Source: Clostridiales bacterium (GTDB taxonomy: Bacteria > Bacillota > Clostridia > Lachnospirales > Lachnospiraceae). From it: 32,981 nucleotides of DNA. A model generated the notes under the pieces. It did not search any database. It was not told where the DNA came from and saw only the letters and a list, made by a program, of their open reading frames with translations. The DNA lies in the NCBI GenBank assembly GCA_020860565.1, contig JAJBUA010000122.1, positions 1 through 32,981 of the forward strand, read 5' to 3'. Below are positions 16,188-24,904 of this stretch, one piece after another (the first letter of the stretch is position 1; every line of letters starts with the position of its first letter). Both the position numbers and the translations under genes were made by a program.

Positions 16188-16344
16188 ATCTGTCTGTCCT
16201 CTTTCTAAATATTATCCTATCTTATTTTTAATCTCATAAAAAAATATCATTGTCGCAGCCCATCACAGGCGGAAAATTCGCTTTGCAAAATTCTTTTTAT
16301 GATCACCGCAGGCCGCGCAAAACGCTATCGCGGATCCAGCCGTC

Positions 16345-17994
16345 TCACAGCCGCATACATACAATACTGTAAATACGAACTGCCACATACGCGTTTACAC
16401 AGCACATTAAGTACAATATACTACGGTCCGGATTCTTTGTCAAAACGATTGTATCATTTTTAAGCGTAATCAGGAAAACCGGCAGAAACGGCAGGAAATA
16501 TCGTCCCTGCACGCCGCAGATCACACGGGAGCTTACCGGCGTCCAGGCGAGCAGCATCGAGAGCATCAGCGCCCCCGCGCAGATCAGGCACAGGCACCAG
16601 ATCCACGCCTTTCCCGGAAGCGAGGGCCGGATCGATTCGCCCGGCTTGCGAAACGCCAGCAGCAGCAGCCCGGCCGTAAGCGCCAGCAGCACGATATACG
16701 GCACGTCCAGAACCAGATCCACATTGCCCAGATAAGCGCCCAGCATCGTCAGATGCCAGGTTTCCGCCTGCCAGATCACCGTATTGAAAAAGAGGCGGAA
16801 CGTGTCCACCGGGCGATGAAGCAGTTCCATAAAGGTATATCCGGCTTCTCCGGCCCAGTCGATATAATTGCCTGTATCTGTGGCATATGCCGTCACGGTC
16901 CGTGCATTCACCAGCACCATTGCCGCGGCCCACGCGCCAAATACCACCGCCGCAGAAGCCAGCCAGCGCGTCCGGCCGCCGAATTTGCGCACCGGGATCA
17001 GCAGGCAAAGTCCCATAAAGACTGCGTAAACCATCTTACACGGACCGGCCAGCGCCATCACCGCGGCCAGCTTTATCACATCGATCCAGCCAACTCGTTC
17101 CTTTGCATAGGCAAGATCCACGCATACCGCCGTAAAATACCAGATCCCGCACAAAAGCGCGGTGTCATACGAACACGACGCCGCCAGATGCACCGACATC
17201 GGCAGCATCGCCACTCCAAAAAGGATTTCTTTGCCAAACGGGATCCGGCGGATTGCCAGCGACGTAACCACCGCATACAAAAGCAGATTGCCGAGACGTG
17301 CCAGTACCAGAAGCCAGATCGTATGCAGTCCCAGCAGACGCGCGGCGGTAATGCCAAGTGCCGGAGCCAGATAAACCACCGGCGTCGTCACAACCGGAGC
17401 GTGAATCGACAGTGCCAGACCATCTTTTTCCTCATTTCCGACAGGGTTCTGCATATATTCATGAATCCGGACATAGGTGTCTTCTGTCAGCGTCTGGCCG
17501 AGAACCGCCGCGCCGTCCGCGCCGTCCTCCACGACAGCCAGCGTCCCATCTCCCAGTGTCTCTGTAACATAGTCCCCGTCGATATCCTCAGCAAACCAGT
17601 CCTCTACCCGCACCGGGACTCTCCCTTCCGGATCATCGACGGAAACACCCAGTATCTGATTTGACAGCTGATACGCACTGATATAATGCCGGGTCTCGTC
17701 CGGCGCCGATAACGGCGGCAGCACGTACAGATACAAGGCGCCAAAGCACAGAATCAGAGGCAGAAAGCATCTGTCCAGACGAATCTTTTTATAACAAAGA
17801 GAAACAGCCGCCAGCACGCTGACGCCAATACTGCCTGCCGCGACCGCGGCATAACGGCTCAGTTCCCAGCTATGGCCACTCTCTGTCACACCATCCAGGA
17901 CATCCCAGCCGTGAATCAGCGCCAATACCATGAGGACAGCGATTCCTCCCACACAGCAGCTATTCTGTTTTTTCTGATGACCTGACTGTCTCAT
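16345..17994 (-). CDS. DUF2142 multispanning membrane protein, probable GT-C-like glycan enzyme
   Basis: A 549-residue membrane protein with about twelve hydrophobic segments. The motif PPLSAPDETRHYISAYQLSN after the second or third helix is characteristic of DUF2142, a family found in glycan clusters and resembling GT-C glycosyltransferases in its acidic extracytoplasmic loop (Asp-Glu of APDE). A long external loop (about residues 115-190) is rich in Asp/Glu. It stands between a DUF2304 protein and rfbC in the glycan cluster, so a role in adding sugars from a lipid carrier outside the membrane is likely, but no reaction is established. The ribosome binding site is weak. Confidence 0.85.
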   Translation of the reverse strand: MRQSGHQKKQNSCCVGGIAVLMVLALIHGWDVLDGVTESGHSWELSRYAAVAAGSIGVSVLAAVSLCYKKIRLDRCFLPLILCFGALYLYVLPPLSAPDETRHYISAYQLSNQILGVSVDDPEGRVPVRVEDWFAEDIDGDYVTETLGDGTLAVVEDGADGAAVLGQTLTEDTYVRIHEYMQNPVGNEEKDGLALSIHAPVVTTPVVYLAPALGITAARLLGLHTIWLLVLARLGNLLLYAVVTSLAIRRIPFGKEILFGVAMLPMSVHLAASCSYDTALLCGIWYFTAVCVDLAYAKERVGWIDVIKLAAVMALAGPCKMVYAVFMGLCLLIPVRKFGGRTRWLASAAVVFGAWAAAMVLVNARTVTAYATDTGNYIDWAGEAGYTFMELLHRPVDTFRLFFNTVIWQAETWHLTMLGAYLGNVDLVLDVPYIVLLALTAGLLLLAFRKPGESIRPSLPGKAWIWCLCLICAGALMLSMLLAWTPVSSRVICGVQGRYFLPFLPVFLITLKNDTIVLTKNPDRSILYLMCCVNAYVAVRIYSIVCMRL

Positions 17995-18048
17995 ATCGGT
18001 GTCCCTGTTTCCTCTGAAAATTGCCCTGTGACAACCGGTTCCCCCGGT

Positions 18049-18468
18049 TCATCGATTTTCCCGGACTTTATCTGCGGCTACCTGATCCTGCACGTGATCT
18101 TCTGTCCCTGAGATGCTGTCAGCAGACTCCTTCTCCTCCGCCTCAAACTGCTCGATCGCGATTTTCTGCGCCAGTTCACGCAGGCGCGTCTCCAGCTGAG
18201 ACAGCCTCACCGACAGAGAAAAAACCTTTAAAAGCAGGAGGAATATTACCAGCAGGAAAATAAAGTTTGACGGTGCCTCCGTCCCCACAAGATCCGAAAG
18301 AATATATACGATCTTCGGACACAGGCTGAACAGAATCAGCGTCAGTGAAAAAAGGACCCAGTAGATCGCATCTTCAATCTGTACTTTCGATCTGCGGATC
18401 TGACGCATCATCACTACCATGGTAAGAATGGACGCTGCAATCAGGCAGATTCTCAACATCAGGCTCAT
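18049..18468 (-). CDS. DUF2304 small membrane protein
   Basis: A 139-residue protein with three N-terminal membrane helices (ICLIAASILTMVVMM, AIYWVLFSLTLILFSL, FIFLLVIFLLLLKVFSL) followed by a charged coiled-coil-like tail (RLSQLETRLRELAQKIAIEQ). This fits DUF2304, a family that almost always sits beside a DPM1-like GT2 enzyme, as here (86 bp upstream). It probably acts as a membrane partner of that glycosyltransferase. GAGGAG lies 8 nt before the ATG. The acidic C-terminus (EAEEKESADS...) is variable in the family. Confidence 0.85.
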   Translation of the reverse strand: MSLMLRICLIAASILTMVVMMRQIRRSKVQIEDAIYWVLFSLTLILFSLCPKIVYILSDLVGTEAPSNFIFLLVIFLLLLKVFSLSVRLSQLETRLRELAQKIAIEQFEAEEKESADSISGTEDHVQDQVAADKVRENR

Positions 18469-18554
18469 AACGGCAACTCCTCATTTTATTTCTATCGTAG
18501 CACTTAATCGGAAACGTCCGCATCCGCCAACGTGGACAATGCGGAATCATTTTT

Positions 18555-19244
18555 TCAGTCCCGTCTGCGGAAATTCTGGATCAGCAGAATCGAGATCAGC
18601 ATACGGAGCATGTATTTCGCTGAATTAATCGGCGTCAGGTAGCTGGCGCCTGCGAGACGTTCCTCCATACACACCGGCACCTCCGCGACTTTCGCGCCGT
18701 TCTTGATCAGATACGACAGCGTATCCGGCTCCGGACCGTAATTAAACCCCAGCGCAAACTCACGGATCATCGCACGATTAAACATCCGCATGCCGGACGT
18801 CGGATCATGGATGGTCGCGCCGGTCGTGAATTTTAACGCCGCCTGGATCAGATTACTCCCCAGCATCCGCATGGAAAATGGCTTGGGCGTCTCCACAAAA
18901 CGGGAAGCGATCACGATATCATACCCCTGCCGGATCCGATCGAGCATCGGCTGAATGTATTCCGGAAGGTGCTGGCCATCCGCGTCAAACTGGAGCGCAT
19001 AGTCATAACCGTGACGATACGCATATTTGAGTCCGGTCTGAAAGGCACCGGCAAGACCCAGATTGACCGGCAGGTCGATCATCGGATAATGATTCTGACG
19101 GCAGATCTCGGCGGTCTGATCGCGGGAGCCGTCATTGATGACCATATAATCAAACTGCGGGTAATTGCGGCTCAGATTGCCGACCACACGGTCGATATTT
19201 TCCTGTTCGTTATAAGCGGGGATAATCAGCAGAAGCCTGGACAT
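18555..19244 (-). CDS. Family 2 glycosyltransferase, dolichyl-phosphate mannose synthase-like
   Basis: A 229-residue GT-A fold enzyme. It begins MSRLLLIIPAYNEQENIDRVV, and I start it at 19244 because AGGGAG lies 7 nt upstream; an upstream in-frame start at 19283 lacks a site. The nucleotide-sugar binding motif DGSRDQT and the metal-binding FDADGQH are present, followed by DPTSGMRMFNR, typical of the DPM1/polyprenyl-phosphate glycosyltransferase group. It probably loads a sugar onto undecaprenyl phosphate for use by the membrane GT-C-like neighbours. There is no C-terminal membrane pair, which fits with the separate DUF2304 protein downstream supplying the membrane part. Confidence 0.9.
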   Translation of the reverse strand: MSRLLLIIPAYNEQENIDRVVGNLSRNYPQFDYMVINDGSRDQTAEICRQNHYPMIDLPVNLGLAGAFQTGLKYAYRHGYDYALQFDADGQHLPEYIQPMLDRIRQGYDIVIASRFVETPKPFSMRMLGSNLIQAALKFTTGATIHDPTSGMRMFNRAMIREFALGFNYGPEPDTLSYLIKNGAKVAEVPVCMEERLAGASYLTPINSAKYMLRMLISILLIQNFRRRD

Positions 19245-19319
19245 AATCGATCTCCCTATCGTACATAATAAGCCCTGGGTCACTTGCGTACTGACCTGTG
19301 TCCCATGGAGGCAGCATTC

Positions 19320-20264
19320 TTATTCTTTCCAGTAATATCGGTTCATTGTAAAGCGAAGGATCAAAAACCGCGGCAGCCGGCGGTAATTCTTTCCCAGCCG
19401 GTAGCCCAGATATTTCGCGCCGCTCTGCATCACAAGCCCGGGAACCAGCCACGGCTTTTTCTGTTCCATCAGATAGCGGAACGTCATTTTTACCAGCCGG
19501 ATCCCCTCCGACTCCGAAGATACCGCCGCAAAGACCTCCGGATGCTCCGCCTGAGACACCGCCAGGTCAAAATTCCTCCGGAACTGCTGACGGCAGGTAT
19601 AATTATGAGAATGAATGACCTGCGCCTTCGCCGCATAGGCAATCGCATAACCGGCGTCAATCATCTGCGCCGCATACAGCATGTCTTCATTAAAAATCGC
19701 ACGCTCCACAAATCCGTCCAGCCGGTCATAAATCTCCATATTATAAGCCGCGCATACATTGGAACAGAACCAGGTCTTGATCCCCAGTTTCGGCAGATCA
19801 TCCGCGGTCTTTACCATACTTCTGGCAGGATAATTAAAGGAGCGCGTATATCGTTCGACCAGCCCGCAGTCCCTGCGCGGCAGCTGACGTGCGTAAGCCA
19901 CGGCCACCGGGTCATTCAGGGCACGGTAATCCTCGGTAAGCGCCGCCACCAGATACTCCACCAGATGTTCGTCCGCCGGCACTGCGTCCTGAGTCATACA
20001 GATACAGATATCTGTCCTCACATATCGCATGCCCTGACGGCGGGTGCCGCCATGGTCAAAGGCTTCCCGCGTAATATGATGAACCTCCATCCCGGAGAAT
20101 TTCTCATATTTTTCCTGATTCCAGAAGGCTTCTTCCGTATTGATGATAATCAGCTGTTTTACCGGATAGGTCTGCCGCTGCAGCATCTTTAAAATCCGTA
20201 AAAATTTCTGATCCGGCCGATACGTCGGGATCAACACGGCAACCGTTGGTTTTTTCTTCTCCAT
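19320..20264 (-). CDS. Family 2 glycosyltransferase, rhamnosyltransferase-like
   Basis: A 314-residue cytoplasmic GT-A glycosyltransferase. TVAVLIPTYRPDQKFLRILKML opens the nucleotide-binding domain; EAFDHGGTRRQGMRYV and MTQDAVPADEHLVEYLV are strongly like the RfbF/rhamnosyltransferase group, and FNEDMLYAAQMIDAGY carries the acceptor-side ED motif. AAAGGAAA precedes the ATG. Its presence with rfbC suggests transfer of rhamnose to a growing lipid-linked glycan, an inference from family resemblance only. It lies 20 bp downstream of the flippase gene. Confidence 0.88.
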   Translation of the reverse strand: MEKKKPTVAVLIPTYRPDQKFLRILKMLQRQTYPVKQLIIINTEEAFWNQEKYEKFSGMEVHHITREAFDHGGTRRQGMRYVRTDICICMTQDAVPADEHLVEYLVAALTEDYRALNDPVAVAYARQLPRRDCGLVERYTRSFNYPARSMVKTADDLPKLGIKTWFCSNVCAAYNMEIYDRLDGFVERAIFNEDMLYAAQMIDAGYAIAYAAKAQVIHSHNYTCRQQFRRNFDLAVSQAEHPEVFAAVSSESEGIRLVKMTFRYLMEQKKPWLVPGLVMQSGAKYLGYRLGKNYRRLPRFLILRFTMNRYYWKE

Positions 20265-20284
20265 TTTCCTTTTATCCTTCTTCG

Positions 20285-21592
20285 TTATCCCTGCCCCTGC
20301 GGCAATTTCCCGTTCCTTTTTTCTGTTTTTCCTCTAAGCAACCCCGCAAGCGTCATGATGCCGAAGCAAAACGCCAGCAGGATCATTAAAATCAGATAAG
20401 ACGCCGCGCCGCCCCAAAGTCCCGCCCGGATCACGGCCGGTCCGGAGATCGTGGCAGCGACGATGCAGACCAGAATGTATCCCGCAAAGATGGTGCTCTG
20501 CCGTTTCATTATCACCAGACTATAATAAAACAGGTTCATCCAGGCGTTAAATCCGCCTCCCAGAATAATCATCACCAGCGGCAGACGGCAGGCGGCCAGC
20601 GGCTCCCGCAGATTCGGGTAAAGCAGGCTGATCACCGGGATCCCCAGAAGAGCCGCACCCGCAACCGCCAGCACCGTGAGTCCCAGTATTACCAGAAAGA
20701 TCATCCGGATCACGCTGCTAAAGGTACGATGATCCTGAGTCTCCCATGCCAGCGAGAGCTTCGTGAGAAACGGGCGGATCACAAATCCCGCCACCAGATT
20801 GATCACGGAGGTCGGCATGAAAATCGCCCCGTATACTGCCATGGATGTGGCGCTCATATGTCTGTCTATCGCGTATTTGGCCGCGGAGAAAATATAAAAA
20901 TCCAGAAATACGGACAAAAACAGCAGCACGCAGCTTTTTACCAGACTCCGGCATCCGGAAAGTTTCCAGCTCCAGTCCACATTGGGCAGTGCCCGGATCA
21001 CCGATATGTCAAAGAGAATCAGGCCCGCCAGCTGTGCCATTACCGCAACGCCGGCCGCTAAGACGAGGTTCCTCGTCAGATACAGGCTGATGAAAAAGCT
21101 GCCCACGGACAGAATCGTGCGGAAGGCATTGGATTTTCCTGTCAGGTACAGACGTCCGCCGCGCTGAAATTCAGCCTCATAGGCGTCTGCAAATCCGTCG
21201 ATCACCTTGTAGCAGACCATCAGAAATACCACCAGTGATTTTTGTCTGGAATACCCCTGAACGAGGATAAAGCTGATCCCGATCAGGATCGCCGCCGCGC
21301 TGGTAAGGATCCGCAGGTGGAGATATTCGCCAAAGGAGTAGCGGTTTTCTACGTCTGTGATCTGATAGGGGCGGATGCCGAAATATGCGACCATGAACAT
21401 CTGCTGGCCGAAGGTTGTGAACGCAAAGGTAAAGATCCCGCCTTGTTCGTCTCCCACCAGCTGGACGACGATCATCGTCAGTACCATGGAGGCGAATGCG
21501 TACAGGAAGCTTCCCAGCATGTTCCAGGTCATGTTGCGGCGTTCGAGCGTCGCCTTGTCGTCGTTGATCAGGAGGGTGCGAAGTATATCCAT
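20285..21592 (-). CDS. Oligosaccharide flippase, Wzx-like (MOP superfamily)
   Basis: A 435-residue protein with about twelve to fourteen membrane helices and the MOP-type N-terminus NMTWNMLGSFLYAFASMVLTMIVVQLVG. It would move lipid-linked oligosaccharide units across the membrane. The sequence VYGAIFMPTSVINLVAGFVIRPFLTKLSLAWE is typical of Wzx-like proteins. The cluster thus has both a Wzx-like flippase and an ABC export permease, which normally belong to alternative export routes. The ribosome binding site before the ATG at 21592 is weak (AAAGGATC about 18 nt away), and the 208-bp gap upstream is mostly occupied by hairpin element copy 2. Confidence 0.88.
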   Translation of the reverse strand: MDILRTLLINDDKATLERRNMTWNMLGSFLYAFASMVLTMIVVQLVGDEQGGIFTFAFTTFGQQMFMVAYFGIRPYQITDVENRYSFGEYLHLRILTSAAAILIGISFILVQGYSRQKSLVVFLMVCYKVIDGFADAYEAEFQRGGRLYLTGKSNAFRTILSVGSFFISLYLTRNLVLAAGVAVMAQLAGLILFDISVIRALPNVDWSWKLSGCRSLVKSCVLLFLSVFLDFYIFSAAKYAIDRHMSATSMAVYGAIFMPTSVINLVAGFVIRPFLTKLSLAWETQDHRTFSSVIRMIFLVILGLTVLAVAGAALLGIPVISLLYPNLREPLAACRLPLVMIILGGGFNAWMNLFYYSLVIMKRQSTIFAGYILVCIVAATISGPAVIRAGLWGGAASYLILMILLAFCFGIMTLAGLLRGKTEKRNGKLPQGQG

Positions 21593-21646
21593 AGGTAAGT
21601 AATTTGTATGATCCTTTCATGTTTAACTTTGCTGGCGGGCGGCCGC

Positions 21647-21780
21647 CCCTGAGAGGAACGAATATCCTCCGAGGACCGCTTGCGCTTAGGTTTTCACGTA
21701 ACGGTACTAAGCTCGCAAAAGCCTGCTCGCTAAGTGCCGACGTGAAAAATGTCCTCTGCGGATATTCGTTCCTCTCAGGG
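21647..21780. repeat. Hairpin element, copy 2 (MITE-like or structured RNA)
   Basis: A 134-bp element related to 14608-14751 in the same orientation. The terminal arms (21647-21667 and 21760-21780) pair perfectly over 21 bp. The outer stem reads GAGAGGAACGAATATCC against GGATATTCGTTCCTCTC. Compared with copy 1, both differences in the 17-bp stem are compensated on the opposite arm (C-G to A-T and A-T to C-G), so pairing is kept. The central loop has diverged. It lies 20 bp after the nucleotidyltransferase stop codon and 55 bp before the flippase start. Confidence 0.8.
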
Positions 21781-21800
21781 ACTACTTAGTTGGCATCATC

Positions 21801-22511
21801 TCACAAAGCTGATTTCCGATGGTCCAGTATCCGCTCGTAGTCTTCGATGTAATCCACCTCGGCCCAGAAGCGGCCCTGGATGTCGCGGACGTAGATGTCG
21901 CGTTTTGTGCTTAATTCGTAGAGTACGTTTTCCCACCAGACGGAATGCTGCTGGTTTGCGATCATTTCGTCCATCTTGGTGAGGAATTCGGGTACAAAGG
22001 TGTGGTCGAAACGGGCGATGCCAATGTATTCTCCGGTGATGTCTTCGCCCTGCAATTCTTTGCCGTATTTCCTGAGGATTTCGTTTTCGTAGTAAAATTT
22101 ATAATCGGCAGTTTCTTTGCGTGTCTCGTCGGAAAACATCACCGGGCTGCGGGTTTCTCTCAGGAGTTCTTCTAACAGGTCTCCGTCGATGTAAACGTCG
22201 CCGTTCATGATCATCATGTCCTGTTCTGGTTCAAAGAAACTGCGGGCGAACCAGGCAGAGGCGATGCTGTTGGTTACGTCGTAAAATGGGTTTACGTAAT
22301 AGGTTACATCCAGTCCGGCCAGGACTTCGCGGACTGCCTCCTGCCGGTATCCCAGCACGATACCGATGTCCTGAATCCCGTATCTCTGCAGCAGTCTGAC
22401 GGTATGGCGGATCAGGCGTTCTCCGCCGATATCTACGGTGCATTTCGGCATGCCGGACAGATAGCGGGAGATGCGGGTTCCCCGGCCGGCTGCTAATATC
22501 AGTACCTTCAC
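21801..22511 (-). CDS. LicC/PntC-like nucleotidyltransferase (putative CTP:phosphocholine or aminoethylphosphonate cytidylyltransferase)
   Basis: A 236-residue nucleotidyltransferase starting with the nucleotide-binding signature KVLILAAGRGTRISRYLSG-MPK; the Lys of MPK contacts substrate. NPFYDVTNSIASAWFAR resembles the LicC substrate loop, NGDVYID and AEVDYIEDYER supply the metal-binding acids. The start is a GTG at 22511 with AAGGAGAGG upstream; it overlaps the aminotransferase stop by 4 nt (GTGA), so the two are translationally coupled. Lining it up with LicD upstream, it probably makes a CMP-activated phospho- or phosphono-compound for glycan decoration. The exact substrate is inferred; a sugar-phosphate nucleotidyltransferase is less likely. 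Confidence 0.85.
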   Translation of the reverse strand: MKVLILAAGRGTRISRYLSGMPKCTVDIGGERLIRHTVRLLQRYGIQDIGIVLGYRQEAVREVLAGLDVTYYVNPFYDVTNSIASAWFARSFFEPEQDMMIMNGDVYIDGDLLEELLRETRSPVMFSDETRKETADYKFYYENEILRKYGKELQGEDITGEYIGIARFDHTFVPEFLTKMDEMIANQQHSVWWENVLYELSTKRDIYVRDIQGRFWAEVDYIEDYERILDHRKSAL

Positions 22512-23578
22512 AAGAGTCCTCTCCTTTGCATATCTGTCAGCGCGTCCAGCAGTTTCTGATTGTCTGCTTTTGTCAGGTGCCCCATATGTCCGACACGAAA
22601 GACCTGATCTGCCTGATCGCCGCCGTTCGGGCACACGTAGATGCCGTATTCATCCTTCAGTGTCAGGAAGATGGAATACGCCGATGTGTTCAGCGGGTGC
22701 AGGGGCGTCACTGCGTTTGAGAGGCGGTCTGAGGCTATCGTGAAGGGAAGCTTCCGGATCCCTTCACGGAAATGTGCCGCCAGCTCAGCTGTCCGGACGT
22801 ATTCGCTTTCTACGCCGCGTTTGCTGATATCCTCCAGTCTTGCGTGAAGCTGGATCAGTACGCTCACTGCCGGGGTGAAGGGTGTCTGTCCGCGCTCTCC
22901 GTTTTTCAGGCAGTCTTTTAAATCAAAGTACATCGACTCGATCTCATTTTCTTCGACCCGGCGGACTGCCCGCGCATTCAGTGCGATTACGGAGAGCCCC
23001 GGCGGCAGCGCCAGGCATTTCTGAGAACCGGTTAATACTGCATCAATCCCCTGTTTTTCCATAAAAAACGGGTCTGCCAGAAAGGAGCTGACCGCGTCGC
23101 ACGCCAGCAGACAGCCGTTTTTCCGGCAGAAGCTGCTGATCAGGCCGATATCATAGCTTACTCCTGAGGACGTCTCAAGCAGATTGACCAAAAATCCGGT
23201 ATATCCCTGCCCGTCATAAGGCGCCAGATCTGCTTCTGTCAGTGTCCGCCCAAAGGGGAGCCGGATCTCGGTACAGGGGATGCGGTGAATCTGGCACAGC
23301 TTTGCGAAACGTGCGCCGAAGCTCCCGCCGTTCACCACCAGGACGCGATCCTGCGGAGTAAACAGATTCCAGACGACCGCCTCCATCGCCGCGGTTCCGG
23401 AACCAGTCAAAAACAGTACACGGCTGCCGTCTCCGGCACCCATGCACTGTCTCATCATTTCTTCATTTTCCTTCATAAGCGCGGAAAACTCCGCGGTGCG
23501 AAAGTATGGAATCTGCTCCGCGCCCAGCCGCAGGATCTTATCCTCCATCATCACCGGCCCAACGGCAAAATTCAGCAT
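22508..23578 (-). CDS. Class V PLP-dependent aminotransferase, 2-aminoethylphosphonate transaminase-like
   Basis: A 356-residue fold-type I aminotransferase of the PhnW/serine-glyoxylate group. Visible features: N-terminal FAVGPVMM, the PLP phosphate region LTGSGTAAMEAVVWN (about 57-71), ETSSG (135-139), Asp161 (CDAVSSFLADP) which binds the pyridine nitrogen, and Lys187 in TGSQKCLALPPGLS for the Schiff base. A strong AAGGAGG precedes the ATG; the gene follows licD-like by 12 bp and overlaps the nucleotidyltransferase. In PntC-type systems an AEP transaminase is fused to a cytidylyltransferase, and the coupling here imitates that. PepM and Ppd, needed to make the phosphonate, are not in the window, so an amino-group transfer to another aldehyde remains possible. 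Confidence 0.85.
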   Translation of the reverse strand: MLNFAVGPVMMEDKILRLGAEQIPYFRTAEFSALMKENEEMMRQCMGAGDGSRVLFLTGSGTAAMEAVVWNLFTPQDRVLVVNGGSFGARFAKLCQIHRIPCTEIRLPFGRTLTEADLAPYDGQGYTGFLVNLLETSSGVSYDIGLISSFCRKNGCLLACDAVSSFLADPFFMEKQGIDAVLTGSQKCLALPPGLSVIALNARAVRRVEENEIESMYFDLKDCLKNGERGQTPFTPAVSVLIQLHARLEDISKRGVESEYVRTAELAAHFREGIRKLPFTIASDRLSNAVTPLHPLNTSAYSIFLTLKDEYGIYVCPNGGDQADQVFRVGHMGHLTKADNQKLLDALTDMQRRGLL

Positions 23579-23590
23579 GGCAGTTCCTCC

Positions 23591-24445
23591 TTATTTTTTA
23601 TCTTTTCCGAATCGAAGCCGATACGGATAATGTGTCTTGCGCTTGTCCTCCGGCGGCAGCTGCATGTAATCGCCGTACTGCTCCGTCAGACGTTCTTCCA
23701 GATTATTCGGGAAATACAGCTGCAGATCTTCAAACGGCAGCCTGCGCAGCGGATAGAGCTTCTTTACCTCAAATACATTCCAGTAAGGACTGGTGTCCGG
23801 AAGAAATGCGATCCGTCCGGTCGCTTTCCCTTCATATCGACGGCATACCCGGTCACAGCGGTCACGCAGCCATCCCGGGGATATCCGCAGCAGGCAGAGC
23901 GCCGCATGTACCATCCTGCAGATAAATAAAATGACCTGCGCCTTCCATCCGCTCTGAAAGAGATACGGCTCCGGCATACAGCGCAGGATCAAAAGCTTGC
24001 TCCAGAACCACGCTTCCCAGGACTGGACTTCATAAGCCAGACGGTGATCCGCCACCGGATCCAGCACATAGAGGTCGAGAAAGATGCCACAGGGGCACTT
24101 TGCTCCCTTCATCGCGTGTTCAATAAAGCTCGTCCCACGCCGCATCAGGCGGGTTGTCATCAGCGGATAACGGCGGTCCGTCCAGGCATTCAGCACGCGG
24201 TAACGGTCTCCCAGTTCTTTCTTTGCCAGACGGACAAACCGGTCAAAGCTCTCCCGCGGCATGGCCACATCGATATCATCATCCCACGGGATAAATCCCT
24301 GATGGCGGATTGCCCCGATCCCCGTACCGGCGATGCCAAAATATACCAGGCCATGACGATCGCACAAATCCATAAAATCCTTTAAAATCGCAAGTTCTTC
24401 AGACTGAAGTCGTTTTAATACCTCAGGCTCGTAAAATTTCGGCAT
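23591..24445 (-). CDS. LicD family phosphotransferase
   Basis: A 284-residue enzyme of the LicD/fukutin-like nucleotidyltransferase-fold family, which transfers phosphocholine or related phospho-groups from CMP-activated donors to surface glycans. The metal-binding motif is clear: IRHQGFIPWDDDIDVAM with Asp55-57 and Asp59. LMRRGTSFIEH and CGIFLDLYVLDPVAD are also typical. It is the first gene of the glycan operon, with a promoter at 24555-24583. With the two following genes it forms a plausible make-activate-transfer set for decoration of the glycan. Confidence 0.9.
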   Translation of the reverse strand: MPKFYEPEVLKRLQSEELAILKDFMDLCDRHGLVYFGIAGTGIGAIRHQGFIPWDDDIDVAMPRESFDRFVRLAKKELGDRYRVLNAWTDRRYPLMTTRLMRRGTSFIEHAMKGAKCPCGIFLDLYVLDPVADHRLAYEVQSWEAWFWSKLLILRCMPEPYLFQSGWKAQVILFICRMVHAALCLLRISPGWLRDRCDRVCRRYEGKATGRIAFLPDTSPYWNVFEVKKLYPLRRLPFEDLQLYFPNNLEERLTEQYGDYMQLPPEDKRKTHYPYRLRFGKDKK

Positions 24446-24554
24446 AGCAGCAAGCCTCTTCTACTACAGAAAATTCCCATACTCTGATTTTCTGTCACAT
24501 ATCACAGATCAGTCCGTCGACAGCGGCCTCTCGTGATTCCTGTAACTTCACTCT

Positions 24555-24583
24555 AGGATACCATAATTACAAAAAATTGTAAA
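24555..24583 (-). promoter_or_regulatory. Promoter of the glycan cluster, overlapped by a palindrome
   Basis: On the minus strand TTTACA (24578-24583), a 17-bp spacer and TATCCT (24555-24560) with an extended TGG before the -10. A dyad TTACAA-N4-TTGTAA (24567-24582) overlaps the -35 region and spacer and may be an operator. Start of transcription near 24548. Confidence 0.55.
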
Positions 24584-24589
24584 CTTGAA

Positions 24590-24874
24590 TCACAGCTTTG
24601 ATGCAAAGCCCTGAATCAGTTTCAGCTTCTCGGCGTGGGTCAGCCGTTTCACCTCCCACTCGCGCCGCATGGCTTCCTGTCTGGTTGCGAATTCTTCATA
24701 ATATACCAGTGTCACCGGTCTGTGGCTTCGGGTATATTTTCCTCCCTTACCCGCGTTGTGTGTGCGGACACGTTCGGCGAGATGATTCGTCCAGCCACAG
24801 TACAGGCTGCCGTCCGCGCAGCGAAGCAGATAAGTGTAGTTTCCGGTTTGCGTCTCTTTGCTCGGATCTTCCAA
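24590..24874 (-). CDS. GIY-YIG nuclease family protein (UPF0213-like)
   Basis: A small 94-residue single-domain protein. The GIY-YIG elements are seen as YTYLLRC and SLYCGWT (residues 13-29), followed by Arg36 and the HNAGKGGKYTRSHRPVTLVYYE block, with the late Glu in RREWEVKRL. These small proteins are widespread in Firmicutes and their physiological role is not settled. The start is TTG at 24874, chosen because GGAGG lies 8 nt upstream and a strong promoter precedes it. It is transcribed separately from the glycan cluster below it. Confidence 0.9.
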   Translation of the reverse strand: MEDPSKETQTGNYTYLLRCADGSLYCGWTNHLAERVRTHNAGKGGKYTRSHRPVTLVYYEEFATRQEAMRREWEVKRLTHAEKLKLIQGFASKL

Positions 24875-24904
24875 TGATTTTTCCTCCGGACCGCAATATC
24901 TATC

